Positions 25,712 to 32,613 of a stretch of DNA of 48,379 nt are shown piece after piece; within the stretch, counting starts at the first letter, position 1; every line of letters begins with the position of its first letter. The DNA is taken from NCBI GenBank assembly GCA_964654695.1, contig CAZZKJ010000016.1:1-48379 (forward strand). The letters run 5' to 3'. The DNA comes from CAZZKJ01 sp964654695 (GTDB lineage Bacteria > Krumholzibacteriota > Krumholzibacteriia > WVZY01). The position numbers were made by a program, and so were the translations under genes. The notes beneath the pieces are model-generated. The model was not told the DNA's origin, did no database searches, and was given only the letters and a program-made list of their open reading frames with translations.

Positions 25712-26875
25712 ATGAAATCGACCAAACTTCTGTCATTACCGCCCTATCTTTTCGAAGAATTGGAACGCAAGTTCGGCGAAGCTTCGGCTTCCGGCAGGGA
25801 TATCATAAACTTGAGCGTAGGTGATCCTGATTTGGATCCTCCCGGGAAACTCAAAGAACGCTTGTGCAATGCCCTCGTAAACAAGATTCATGACCGCTAC
25901 CCGCCTCAGAGGGGGCGGCCCGAGCTGAAAGAAGCAATACGCCGATTATTTGCGCGCAATTACGGCCTCGAACCCGATGACGAAGAAATCCTCATTCTTG
26001 CAGGATCAAAGGAGGGAATAGCTCACCTTCCTTTGGCAGTTTGCGAGCCTGGAGATAAAGTCCTTATTACCGATCCGGGCTATCCCGTATACAATTCTGC
26101 GGCTCTTTTTGCCGGCTGCAAACCGGTCTTCATGCCCATCAATGATGAAAATGGTTTCATCCCGCGGGTTGAAGAAATCTACAGTGCGGCCGCCGGAACA
26201 GCCCGTGTGATTTTTTTAAATTATCCCAACAATCCTACGAGCGCTGCAGCGGGAAAAGAATTTTTCCAAAAAATGGTGGATTTTTCCAGACAAAACGACA
26301 CTTTGGTAGCTAATGATGCGGCTTATGCTGATATCTACTTCGATTCAAAGCCCGGTCTTCTTTCCAGCATTAGCGAAGCTCGAAAGGCAAAGACCATTGA
26401 ATTTTTTTCTTTTTCGAAAATGTTCAGTATTACAGGATGGAGAATAGGCTTTGCCGTAGGGAATGCAGGAGTAATAGAATCGCTCGGTCATTTGAAAGCC
26501 AATATTGACTCGGGTGTTTTCGGCGCCGTTCAAGAAGCACTTGCCGGTACCCTAATGAATGATTATGAGGGGTATTTGGCTTCCGCCAGAGAGACATTCA
26601 GGGACAGGAGGGACAAGATAGCCGCAATGATGCAAAAGCTTGGCTTTTCATTCAATCTTCCAAGTGCTACATTTTATTTATGGGCAAAAGTCCCTGCCCG
26701 GTGGACTTCCATGGATTTTGCCCTGATGCTTCTGGACAGGGCGGATGTTCTGGTTACTCCCGGTTCCGGATTCGGGGCCGGAGGTGAGGGGTATTTCAGG
26801 CTGGCGCTTACATGCGCGGTTGACAGGCTGGACGAAGCGGGCGAGAGGCTTCGGGGGGCAATGGAAAGTTTTTGA
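25712..26875 (+). CDS. dapL: Aminotransferase class I/II, probable LL-diaminopimelate aminotransferase (DapL2-like)
   Basis: This 387-residue PLP enzyme has the fold-type I pattern: LSVGDPDLDPP, YPPQRGRPELKEA, AGSKEGIAHLPLAV, TDPGYPVYN, LNYPNNPTSA, NDAAYADI and SFSKMFSITGWRIGFAVGN, where the Lys of SFSK binds PLP. GSKEGIAHLPLA together with DPGYPVY is characteristic of the DapL2 branch, which converts tetrahydrodipicolinate directly to LL-diaminopimelate for lysine and peptidoglycan. Another amino donor/acceptor is possible, because this superfamily is broad. It is followed by folB after a 31-base gap. No other lysine gene is in the window. Confidence 0.85.
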   Translation: MKSTKLLSLPPYLFEELERKFGEASASGRDIINLSVGDPDLDPPGKLKERLCNALVNKIHDRYPPQRGRPELKEAIRRLFARNYGLEPDDEEILILAGSKEGIAHLPLAVCEPGDKVLITDPGYPVYNSAALFAGCKPVFMPINDENGFIPRVEEIYSAAAGTARVIFLNYPNNPTSAAAGKEFFQKMVDFSRQNDTLVANDAAYADIYFDSKPGLLSSISEARKAKTIEFFSFSKMFSITGWRIGFAVGNAGVIESLGHLKANIDSGVFGAVQEALAGTLMNDYEGYLASARETFRDRRDKIAAMMQKLGFSFNLPSATFYLWAKVPARWTSMDFALMLLDRADVLVTPGSGFGAGGEGYFRLALTCAVDRLDEAGERLRGAMESF

Positions 26876-26906
26876 ACTTTAAAAACGTGGCAAAAAGGAG
26901 CGGCAT

Positions 26907-27272
26907 TTGAGTGAGATAATAAGACTAAAAGGCATTACGGTGTTTGGTTTTTACGGAGTATCCCCTGCTGAACGTGAAGTCGGACAGAAAATAAACATTG
27001 ATGTTGAGCTTCATGCTGATTTATCGGCGGCCTGCCGAAGCGATTCCCTGAAAGATACGATCAATTATGAATCGGTATACGCGAAGATTTCTGATGCTGC
27101 ATCGTCCAAGAAGCACCGGCTTCTGGAATCGCTTGGGGAAAATATTTCGTACGTTCTTCTGAGCAACTTCCCGGTCTCACGGGTATCGGTCAGCCTGCGT
27201 AAAACCAATCTGCCTTTTCCCAACAATATATCTTACGTGGAAGTCGTTGTAACCAGGGATGCCACTGTATGA
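26907..27272 (+). CDS. folB: Dihydroneopterin aldolase
   Basis: FolB cleaves dihydroneopterin to hydroxymethyl-dihydropterin in folate synthesis. The 121-residue protein shows VFGFYGVSPAEREVGQ near the start, DTINYESVYAKI, HRLLESLGENI and a C-terminal beta strand with RKTNLP. The start is TTG at 26907, with AGGAG 7 bases upstream; no ATG is available. It overlaps folK by 14 bases, so the two enzymes catalysing consecutive steps are translationally coupled. Confidence 0.93.
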   Translation: MSEIIRLKGITVFGFYGVSPAEREVGQKINIDVELHADLSAACRSDSLKDTINYESVYAKISDAASSKKHRLLESLGENISYVLLSNFPVSRVSVSLRKTNLPFPNNISYVEVVVTRDATV

Positions 27273-27780
27273 ACAAACGCATATCGGTTATCTGAGCGTC
27301 GGATCAAATCTCGGGGCGAGAGAGACTGCGGTTTTGAAATCTATCAAGAGTCTCTCCACATTCGGGGATATCACCGTATCGAAGATTAGCTCGCTTTACG
27401 AAACGGCTCCGGTAGCCTGTTCTCCGCAACCTTTTTTCATTAATATGGTTGTGGAAGTTAAATCTTTACTTTCTCCCGCGGATTTGTTAAATCGATTAAA
27501 GCAAATTGAACATGCGCTGGGACGTTCCGGTGGCCATGGGTCTGCCCGGGAAATAGATTTGGATATAATCAGTTACGGAAGCTTCCTTATCGACACGCCG
27601 GAACTGCTGCTCCCGCATCCGCGATTTCACGAACGGGCCTTCGTGTTGATTCCCCTTAGGGAGATCGCCCCGGGTTTTTACTGCCCCAGGAGGCGAAGGG
27701 TTATCAACGATCTGATGGCCGGAATCGTGTCCGAACAGGGAATTGCGCGTATAACTTCTAGGAGAATAATAACTTTATAA
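27259..27780 (+). CDS. folK: 2-amino-4-hydroxy-6-hydroxymethyldihydropteridine diphosphokinase
   Basis: FolK transfers pyrophosphate from ATP to the pterin product of FolB. It has LSVGSNLGARE, SSLYETAPVACSPQPFFINMV and REIDLDIISYG, then LLLPHPRFHERAFVLIPLREIAP, the complete signature. At 173 residues the length is normal. The ATG lies inside the end of folB. Dihydropteroate synthase (folP) is not in the window. The end meets the following kinase gene. Confidence 0.96.
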   Translation: MPLYEQTHIGYLSVGSNLGARETAVLKSIKSLSTFGDITVSKISSLYETAPVACSPQPFFINMVVEVKSLLSPADLLNRLKQIEHALGRSGGHGSAREIDLDIISYGSFLIDTPELLLPHPRFHERAFVLIPLREIAPGFYCPRRRRVINDLMAGIVSEQGIARITSRRIITL

Positions 27781-27791
27781 TGGAGCCTGAT

Positions 27792-28466
27792 ATGAGCGGC
27801 ACACTGAGCTCGGCAATTCTCAATAACGGCATCTCGATAATCTCGGTCGAGGGAAACATAGGTGTTGGCAAAACCTCACTTGCCAGGATGATGGCAAACG
27901 AGCTCAACGGTCGTTTTATACCGGAAAATGTGGATGATAATCCATTCTTGGAGCGTTTTTATGAAGATACTGGGGCTTTTGCCTTTCAGACCCAGCTGGT
28001 TTTCCTGCTTAACCGCTACAGGCAGCAGCTTTCGCTGGCTCAAAAGGATCTATTCGATGAGCTGACAATAATCGATTACATATTTTGCCGGGACAGGATT
28101 TTTGCGAATATTAATCTCAACGATGATGAGCTTGCTCTCTACAATCGGATATCATCCGAACTGGAAGCCAAGACGATTAAACCCGATCTGGCGATTTACC
28201 TTCAAGCGTCGAGCGAAGTGCTGTTTGAGAGAATAAGAACCAGGGGCAGGTCTTTCGAAAGAAATATATCTCGCGATTATCTGGACACTTTGAATGAAGC
28301 ATTTAATCATTTTTTCTTCAATTATGCCGAAACACCCCTGCTGGTTGTAAATACTGATTCAATGGATTTTGTAAAAGATAAAAACCATTTCAGGGATCTT
28401 CTGAAGCGCATAGCCGAACCGGTCGCAGGAACGGAGTATTACGTACCATCCTGGGAGCAAAAATGA
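27792..28466 (+). CDS. Deoxynucleoside kinase (dCK/dGK family)
   Basis: This P-loop enzyme of the deoxyadenosine/deoxyguanosine kinase family salvages deoxynucleosides. It has VEGNIGVGKTSLA (Walker A), ENVDDNPFLERFYED, the DRI block after YIFCRDRIF (the ERS/DRS-like element) and the Arg-rich lid ERIRTRGRSFER. The ATG at 27792 has TGGAG 6 bases upstream; an ATG at 27780 (TAATG with the folK stop) has its purine-rich site 14 bases away, so 27792 is preferred, giving 224 residues. Its stop overlaps panB by 4 bases. This kinase inside a folate/pantothenate operon (folK-dNK-panB-panC) is an arrangement I associate with FCB-type bacteria; specificity cannot be read. Confidence 0.9.
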   Translation: MSGTLSSAILNNGISIISVEGNIGVGKTSLARMMANELNGRFIPENVDDNPFLERFYEDTGAFAFQTQLVFLLNRYRQQLSLAQKDLFDELTIIDYIFCRDRIFANINLNDDELALYNRISSELEAKTIKPDLAIYLQASSEVLFERIRTRGRSFERNISRDYLDTLNEAFNHFFFNYAETPLLVVNTDSMDFVKDKNHFRDLLKRIAEPVAGTEYYVPSWEQK

Positions 28467-29290
28467 GCCCTAAGGATAAGATAACCATTAGAACTCTCCT
28501 TGATATGAAAAAGCGTAGCGAGAAAATTGCTATGCTCACCGCTTATGACTATCAAACGGCTCTCCTGGTGGATAATGCCGGGATCGAAATGATTCTGGTC
28601 GGCGACAGTCTGGGCATGGTTGTTCTTGGATATGAGAACACGATACCTGTAACGATCGAAGAGATTATTCACCACTTGAAAGCGGTGGCGCGGTCCAGGC
28701 CGCGGGCGTTCCTGATAGGAGACCTTCCTTTTATGAGCTATCAAGCCAGCGTTGCCGATGCTGTTAGAAACGCGGGCAGACTGGTCAAGGAGGGCGGCGC
28801 TGAAGCCGTTAAACTCGAAGGCGGGAAGCGGATGGGGGCCGTGATCAAAGCCATAAAAGACGCCGATATCCCCGTAATGGGACATATAGGATTAACCCCG
28901 CAATCCCTTCATCAATTCGGCGGCTACAGGGTTCAGGGCAAGGATTCAAAAAGCGCGGACAAGCTGATAGAAGACGCGAAGTTTCTGGAAGAGGCGGGAT
29001 GCTTCAGCATGGTGCTGGAAGGCATACCTAGGCAGCTGGCTGAAAAAATCACTTTATCGGTGGGCATCCCAACGATCGGCATAGGAGCAGGTGCCCACTG
29101 CGATGGACAGGTCTTGGTTATCAATGATCTTTTGGGAGCGATGGATGATTTTACTCCCAAATTTGTAAAACGATATGCTGAGATCGGAAAGATCATAACC
29201 CGGGCGGTAAATGATTTTATTAAAGAAGTCAAGGAAGGTAAATTCCCCGACGAAAAGCACAGCTATTCCCAGGGAAAATCCAAATCCTGA
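28463..29290 (+). CDS. panB: 3-methyl-2-oxobutanoate hydroxymethyltransferase
   Basis: PanB makes ketopantoate from ketoisovalerate and methylene-tetrahydrofolate, linking the folate genes upstream to CoA synthesis. Motifs are AMLTAYDYQTALLVDNAG, ILVGDSLGMVVLG, GDLPFMSYQ, AEAVKLEGG, MGHIGLTPQS, GIGAGAHCDGQVLV and the closing FTPKFVKRY. Full length, 275 residues, with GGGAG before the ATG. It overlaps the kinase by 4 bases and meets panC at TGATG (1-base overlap). Confidence 0.97.
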   Translation: MSPKDKITIRTLLDMKKRSEKIAMLTAYDYQTALLVDNAGIEMILVGDSLGMVVLGYENTIPVTIEEIIHHLKAVARSRPRAFLIGDLPFMSYQASVADAVRNAGRLVKEGGAEAVKLEGGKRMGAVIKAIKDADIPVMGHIGLTPQSLHQFGGYRVQGKDSKSADKLIEDAKFLEEAGCFSMVLEGIPRQLAEKITLSVGIPTIGIGAGAHCDGQVLVINDLLGAMDDFTPKFVKRYAEIGKIITRAVNDFIKEVKEGKFPDEKHSYSQGKSKS

Positions 29291-30165
29291 TGAAAAGATT
29301 CGTTATTATTTCCGAGCTCCGGCATTATTTGAATCAAGAAAAAATAAAAGGCCGTACTGTAGCTTTCGTCCCCACCATGGGCGCTCTTCACGCAGGGCAT
29401 AAATCCTGTATCGACATTGCCGGAGAGAAGGGCGATCTTCTTGTTGTCTCCGTTTTCATCAATCCAACCCAATTTGATCCCGGCGAGGATTACGCGAAAT
29501 ATCCCAGGCGATTCGAAAACGATTTCGGTTTGTTGAACCAATGGGGATGTGATGCGGTCTTTACTCCAAGTGCGGATGAGATGTACGCGGGGGGCGAAAA
29601 TGTTTGGGTGGATGTTGAAGGAATCACGGAAGATCTTTGCGGCAGGACCAGGCAGAGGCATTTCCGGGGAGTGGCTACGGTGGTGGCAAAGCTTTTCAAT
29701 ATAGTTGAACCGGATGTCGCGGTGTTTGGTCAGAAAGACGCGCAGCAGGCGGTTGTTATCAGAAATATGGTCGAACAGCTGAAATTTCCAATTAAGATGG
29801 AACTGTCTCCAATTGTCAGGGAGAACGGGGGGCTGGCGGTAAGCTCCAGAAATGAGTACCTATCCGATGCGGATCGACATAGAGCGCAAGCAGTTTATGC
29901 GGGTCTTCGGCATGGCTACGAATTGATACGCGACGGACTTCGTGATCCGGCCGGCGCGGTTCAAGCAGCAAGAAAGGTGATGGAGGAGGCATCTATAACT
30001 CATATAGAATATATCGAGCTGGTTCGAGCATCTGATCTGAAACCCGCCGATACTATTGCCGGCGTGGTCATGCTGGCGGCTGCGGTGAGGATAAGAGGTA
30101 CCCGCCTGATAGACAACATTGTAATGCTGGTCGATGATGAGGTTCGTGAGACTTTGTTGTTTTGA
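29290..30165 (+). CDS. panC: Pantoate--beta-alanine ligase
   Basis: PanC joins pantoate and beta-alanine with ATP. It has FVPTMGALHAGHKSCI (the HIGH-type site is HAGH), FINPTQFDPGEDYAKYPR, FRGVATVVAKLFNI, FGQKDAQQAVVIRNM and SSRNEYLS, the KMSKS-like loop. At 291 residues it is complete. It is the last gene of the folB-panC operon. panD (aspartate decarboxylase) is not here, so beta-alanine must come from elsewhere. No terminator is obvious in the 125 bases that follow, where the next promoter lies. Confidence 0.97.
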   Translation: MKRFVIISELRHYLNQEKIKGRTVAFVPTMGALHAGHKSCIDIAGEKGDLLVVSVFINPTQFDPGEDYAKYPRRFENDFGLLNQWGCDAVFTPSADEMYAGGENVWVDVEGITEDLCGRTRQRHFRGVATVVAKLFNIVEPDVAVFGQKDAQQAVVIRNMVEQLKFPIKMELSPIVRENGGLAVSSRNEYLSDADRHRAQAVYAGLRHGYELIRDGLRDPAGAVQAARKVMEEASITHIEYIELVRASDLKPADTIAGVVMLAAAVRIRGTRLIDNIVMLVDDEVRETLLF

Positions 30166-30176
30166 TTGATATTAAA

Positions 30177-30204
30177 TTTACAAGTTGCCGCTCGAGAGGA
30201 TAAT
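30177..30204 (+). promoter_or_regulatory. Probable sigma-70 promoter of the nucleotidyltransferase-tatA cluster
   Basis: TTTACA (30177-30182), 16-base spacer, GATAAT (30199-30204), each one base from consensus. Transcription should start near 30211, about 80 bases before the GTG start of the GlmU-like gene. Confidence 0.55.
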
Positions 30205-30290
30205 AGTCTATTGTTGTCAATGCCCGGTTGGTAAACGCCGATCTCGTTGTGCCGGAGCGCAGTCAACGGAGTGTTAAGGAGGTTTCTCAA

Positions 30291-31031
30291 GTGATATCCC
30301 GTGCCGCCATAATCCTGGCCGCCGGCCAGGGCACGCGGATGAAATCTGATAAGCCCAAAGTTCTTCAACGCATAGATGATAAACCTTTGATCAACTATGT
30401 TCTTGATTCCGTTGACCGTATACGGATCGATCGCGTCTGTCTTGTAGTGGGATATAAATCTGAAGATGTAATGCGCGCCGTCAACCGCAGGAACGTGGAA
30501 TTCATTCTTCAAGAAACCCAGCTCGGCACCGGCCATGCCGTAATGCAGTGTAAAAGCTGCCTTGAAGATTTCAGCGGAACCGTGGCCGTGCTAAACGGCG
30601 ATGTACCCTGCCTTCGCCCCGGCACTATCAGCGATTTTATGGATTATCACGAGAGCGAATCGGCGGATGCTACGGTATTGACTGCGATGGTGCCGAACCC
30701 TGTCGGCTACGGCCGAATAGTAAGAGGGAACGAAGGAGAGCTTCAGGGGATCATCGAAGATAAAGATGCAGACGATGAAATAAAGAGCATTAATGAGATC
30801 AATTCGGGATTATTCTGCTTCAATAAAAAAACTCTTTTTGAATCTTTGAGAGAGATAAATCGCTCCAACAAGCAAAACGAATATTACCTTACCGATGTTA
30901 TCGGAATTATGCGCGCTAAAAGCCTTCGTGTGAGGGCGCACCGCATTGACGATCACCGTGAAGTCGCAGGTGTTAATACCATCGATGAACTTCAGAGCGT
31001 GGGGGAGTATATGCAAGGCAGGGAGGTATGA
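30291..31031 (+). CDS. GlmU-like sugar-1-phosphate nucleotidyltransferase, lacking the acetyltransferase half
   Basis: This 246-residue protein matches the N-terminal pyrophosphorylase domain of GlmU: ILAAGQGTRMKSDKPKVLQ, QLGTGHAVMQ, LNGDVPCL, NPVGYGRIVR, IIEDKDAD and INSGLFCFNKK. GlmU makes UDP-GlcNAc for peptidoglycan and lipopolysaccharide and is normally about 450 residues with a left-handed beta-helix acetyltransferase at the C-terminus; that half is absent here. The start is GTG at 30291 with AAGGAGG 7 bases upstream; a frame extension to TTG at 30228 has no ribosome-binding site. It overlaps the HIT gene by 4 bases. It may need a separate acetyltransferase, or act on another sugar phosphate. 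Confidence 0.88.
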   Translation: MISRAAIILAAGQGTRMKSDKPKVLQRIDDKPLINYVLDSVDRIRIDRVCLVVGYKSEDVMRAVNRRNVEFILQETQLGTGHAVMQCKSCLEDFSGTVAVLNGDVPCLRPGTISDFMDYHESESADATVLTAMVPNPVGYGRIVRGNEGELQGIIEDKDADDEIKSINEINSGLFCFNKKTLFESLREINRSNKQNEYYLTDVIGIMRAKSLRVRAHRIDDHREVAGVNTIDELQSVGEYMQGREV

Positions 31032-31501
31032 AGAAAATTTATGCGCCCTGGCGGAGTGCTTACCTGCGGGGCGCTAAAACCACTAGGTGTCTGTTTTGCG
31101 AACTGGTTAAAAAGAAAGCAGGCTCAAAACATTGGATTTTGCATAAAGGTGAGCACTGGTACGTTATTATAAACGCTTTTCCTTACACAAGCGGACATAT
31201 GATGATAGTCTGCGGACGCCATGTAGAAAAGTTTCCGGATTTGACCTTGGTAGAAAATACCGAGCTTATGCCTCTTCTGGCATCATGCGAAGACGCTCTG
31301 AGAAACGCATATAATCCCGATGGAATAAACATGGGAGCAAATCTCGGAAAATCCGCCGGTGCGGGAATAGAAGGCCATCTGCATGTGCATCTTGTTCCAA
31401 GATGGCAGGGAGATACGAATTTTTTTACTTCTGTAGGTGAAGCCAGGGTAATATCCGAAGATTTGACTGAAACATATGACAGGTTAAAAGAATATTTTTA
31501 G
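31028..31501 (+). CDS. HIT family hydrolase/phosphorylase
   Basis: This 157-residue histidine-triad protein has the catalytic HLHVHLVPRW and a CLFCEL near the start, which with downstream His residues suggests the zinc-bearing branch of HIT proteins like the mycobacterial Ap4A phosphorylase. NAFPYTSGHMMIV and NLGKSAGAGIEGH are typical. Substrates are dinucleoside polyphosphates or nucleotide conjugates. It overlaps the GlmU-like gene by 4 bases and precedes the LytR_C gene by 29 bases. Confidence 0.93.
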   Translation: MKKIYAPWRSAYLRGAKTTRCLFCELVKKKAGSKHWILHKGEHWYVIINAFPYTSGHMMIVCGRHVEKFPDLTLVENTELMPLLASCEDALRNAYNPDGINMGANLGKSAGAGIEGHLHVHLVPRWQGDTNFFTSVGEARVISEDLTETYDRLKEYF

Positions 31502-31530
31502 CCGGCAGTCAATGACAAGGAGAACGGCGG

Positions 31531-31989
31531 GTGGAGAAGCGCCGCAGAAAGAGAAAATCCAAATCCTCGAGTTCCGCAGTGCAGAAACTGATGGTTCTGG
31601 CGGCAGGAATAATGCTGGCTCTTTGCCTGGCTTCGATCTCCTACGGCATATTTTTGCGCCATGACCGCGATAAAGGCGGAGAAAGCAGGTTTAGAATTGA
31701 GGTTCTAAATGGTGCTGGGCGCTCCGGGCTCGCTAAAAAAGCTGCGAAAAGCTTGATGCTGAGAGGGCTGGATGTGCTTAAAATCGGAAACGCCGAGAAT
31801 TCCTACGATCATTCGGTTCTGATAGCCAGAAAGAAAAACAGCGATATTGAGCTGCTGGGTAGGCTGATAAACTGCAGCAATATAATGGAACAGCTGCAGA
31901 AAAACTCGCTGATCGACGCGACATTGATTCTGGGCGCAGATTACAAGCAGCTCAACCTCGGTGTTGACGGCGATTCCGGGTTGCACTGA
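31531..31989 (+). CDS. Membrane-anchored LytR_C domain protein
   Basis: A Lys/Arg-rich N-terminus precedes one membrane segment (about residues 19-44, including VLAAGIMLALCLASISYG), then a LytR C-terminal domain beginning RIEVLNGAGRSGLAKKAAKSL and containing VLIARKK and ATLILGADY. The catalytic LytR-CpsA-Psr domain is absent, so it is the accessory domain on a membrane anchor, facing the periplasm. The start is GTG at 31531 with AAGGAGA 7 bases upstream. In other bacteria such domains bind cell-wall components; its role here is not established. Confidence 0.82.
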   Translation: MEKRRRKRKSKSSSSAVQKLMVLAAGIMLALCLASISYGIFLRHDRDKGGESRFRIEVLNGAGRSGLAKKAAKSLMLRGLDVLKIGNAENSYDHSVLIARKKNSDIELLGRLINCSNIMEQLQKNSLIDATLILGADYKQLNLGVDGDSGLH

Positions 31990-32004
31990 TAGGAGAATTA
32001 TTCT

Positions 32005-32094
32005 ATGCTGTGCGGGTCGAAAATGTTATTAATGCTGATGTCGAGGAGAAAATTATGGCGCCCCGAAGACGCCCGGTTGCAGTTGTCGCACTGA
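32005..32094 (+). CDS. Possible 29-residue leader ORF overlapping the DUF4321 gene
   Basis: An ATG at 32005 follows AGGAGA (31991-31996) at 8 bases, and the frame runs 29 codons to a TGA at 32092-32094, in a different frame from the DUF4321 gene that starts at 32055. The peptide is Met/Leu/Arg-rich (MLCGSKMLLMLMSRRKLW). It may couple translation from the LytR_C gene to the next gene; it may also be a chance match. Confidence 0.25.
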   Translation: MLCGSKMLLMLMSRRKLWRPEDARLQLSH

Positions 32095-32327
32095 TTCTAT
32101 TCTTGGGAATCGTCGTTGGTACGGTAGTCGGAGAACTCATCGGCATAATCCTGCCCGAGGGGATGGCTATCCGGGATGTTTTTGTTAATGCAACCGATAT
32201 GCGTCTCGGGCCTCTCCACGTAAACCTGGTAGTTGTGAGCTTTACATTCGGATTTTCCCTGCGGGTGAATCTAATGAGCGTAATCGGTATTTTTTTGGTC
32301 GCATTGCTATTGCGTTGGTATTGGTAA
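32055..32327 (+). CDS. DUF4321-type small membrane protein
   Basis: This 90-residue protein has two hydrophobic segments, VAVVALILFLGIVVGTVVG and a C-terminal one ending LVALLLRWYW, separated by a short loop. The layout fits DUF4321, a family of small membrane proteins with unknown function. The ATG at 32055 has GAGGAGA 6 bases upstream; a GTG at 32010 is in frame but less likely. It sits 18 bases before tatA, with which it is probably co-transcribed. Confidence 0.78.
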   Translation: MAPRRRPVAVVALILFLGIVVGTVVGELIGIILPEGMAIRDVFVNATDMRLGPLHVNLVVVSFTFGFSLRVNLMSVIGIFLVALLLRWYW

Positions 32328-32345
32328 AAAAGGGAGGGATGTGGC

Positions 32346-32564
32346 ATGCATCCACCGGCTCTTCTCGGTCCCCTCGGCTGGCCCGAGCTTGTTGTTATTT
32401 TTTTTATCGTTTTGCTGGTTTTCGGCCCTCGAAAGCTGCCGGATGTCGCTGAGGCTCTCGGCAAGTCCATACAGAAATTCAAGAAGGCTTCCCGGGATGT
32501 TAAAAAGGAAATCGAAGAGGAAATCAGCAACGAAAACCACGATGGAAAAGATCTCAAAGGTTGA
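32346..32564 (+). CDS. tatA: Sec-independent translocase subunit TatA
   Basis: TatA forms the variable pore of the twin-arginine pathway. The 72-residue protein has LGPLGWPELVVIFFIVLLVFG followed by the FGPRKLP hinge and an amphipathic helix, then a charged tail with EEEISNENHDGKD. GGGAGGG lies 8 bases before the ATG. tatC is not in this window. It converges on the ppiD-like gene; a small CCCT-CTC-AGGG hairpin (32601-32611) between them is too short to be called a terminator. Confidence 0.95.
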   Translation: MHPPALLGPLGWPELVVIFFIVLLVFGPRKLPDVAEALGKSIQKFKKASRDVKKEIEEEISNENHDGKDLKG

Positions 32565-32613
32565 GTTCCGCTGCTTTTGCTCCTCTGCCGGCTAGAGCGA
32601 CCCTCTCAGGGCG

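Noticed and set aside
32601..32611. CCCT-CTC-AGGG hairpin between tatA and the ppiD-like gene as a terminator
   Set aside because: The stem is only four base pairs with no T-run on either strand.
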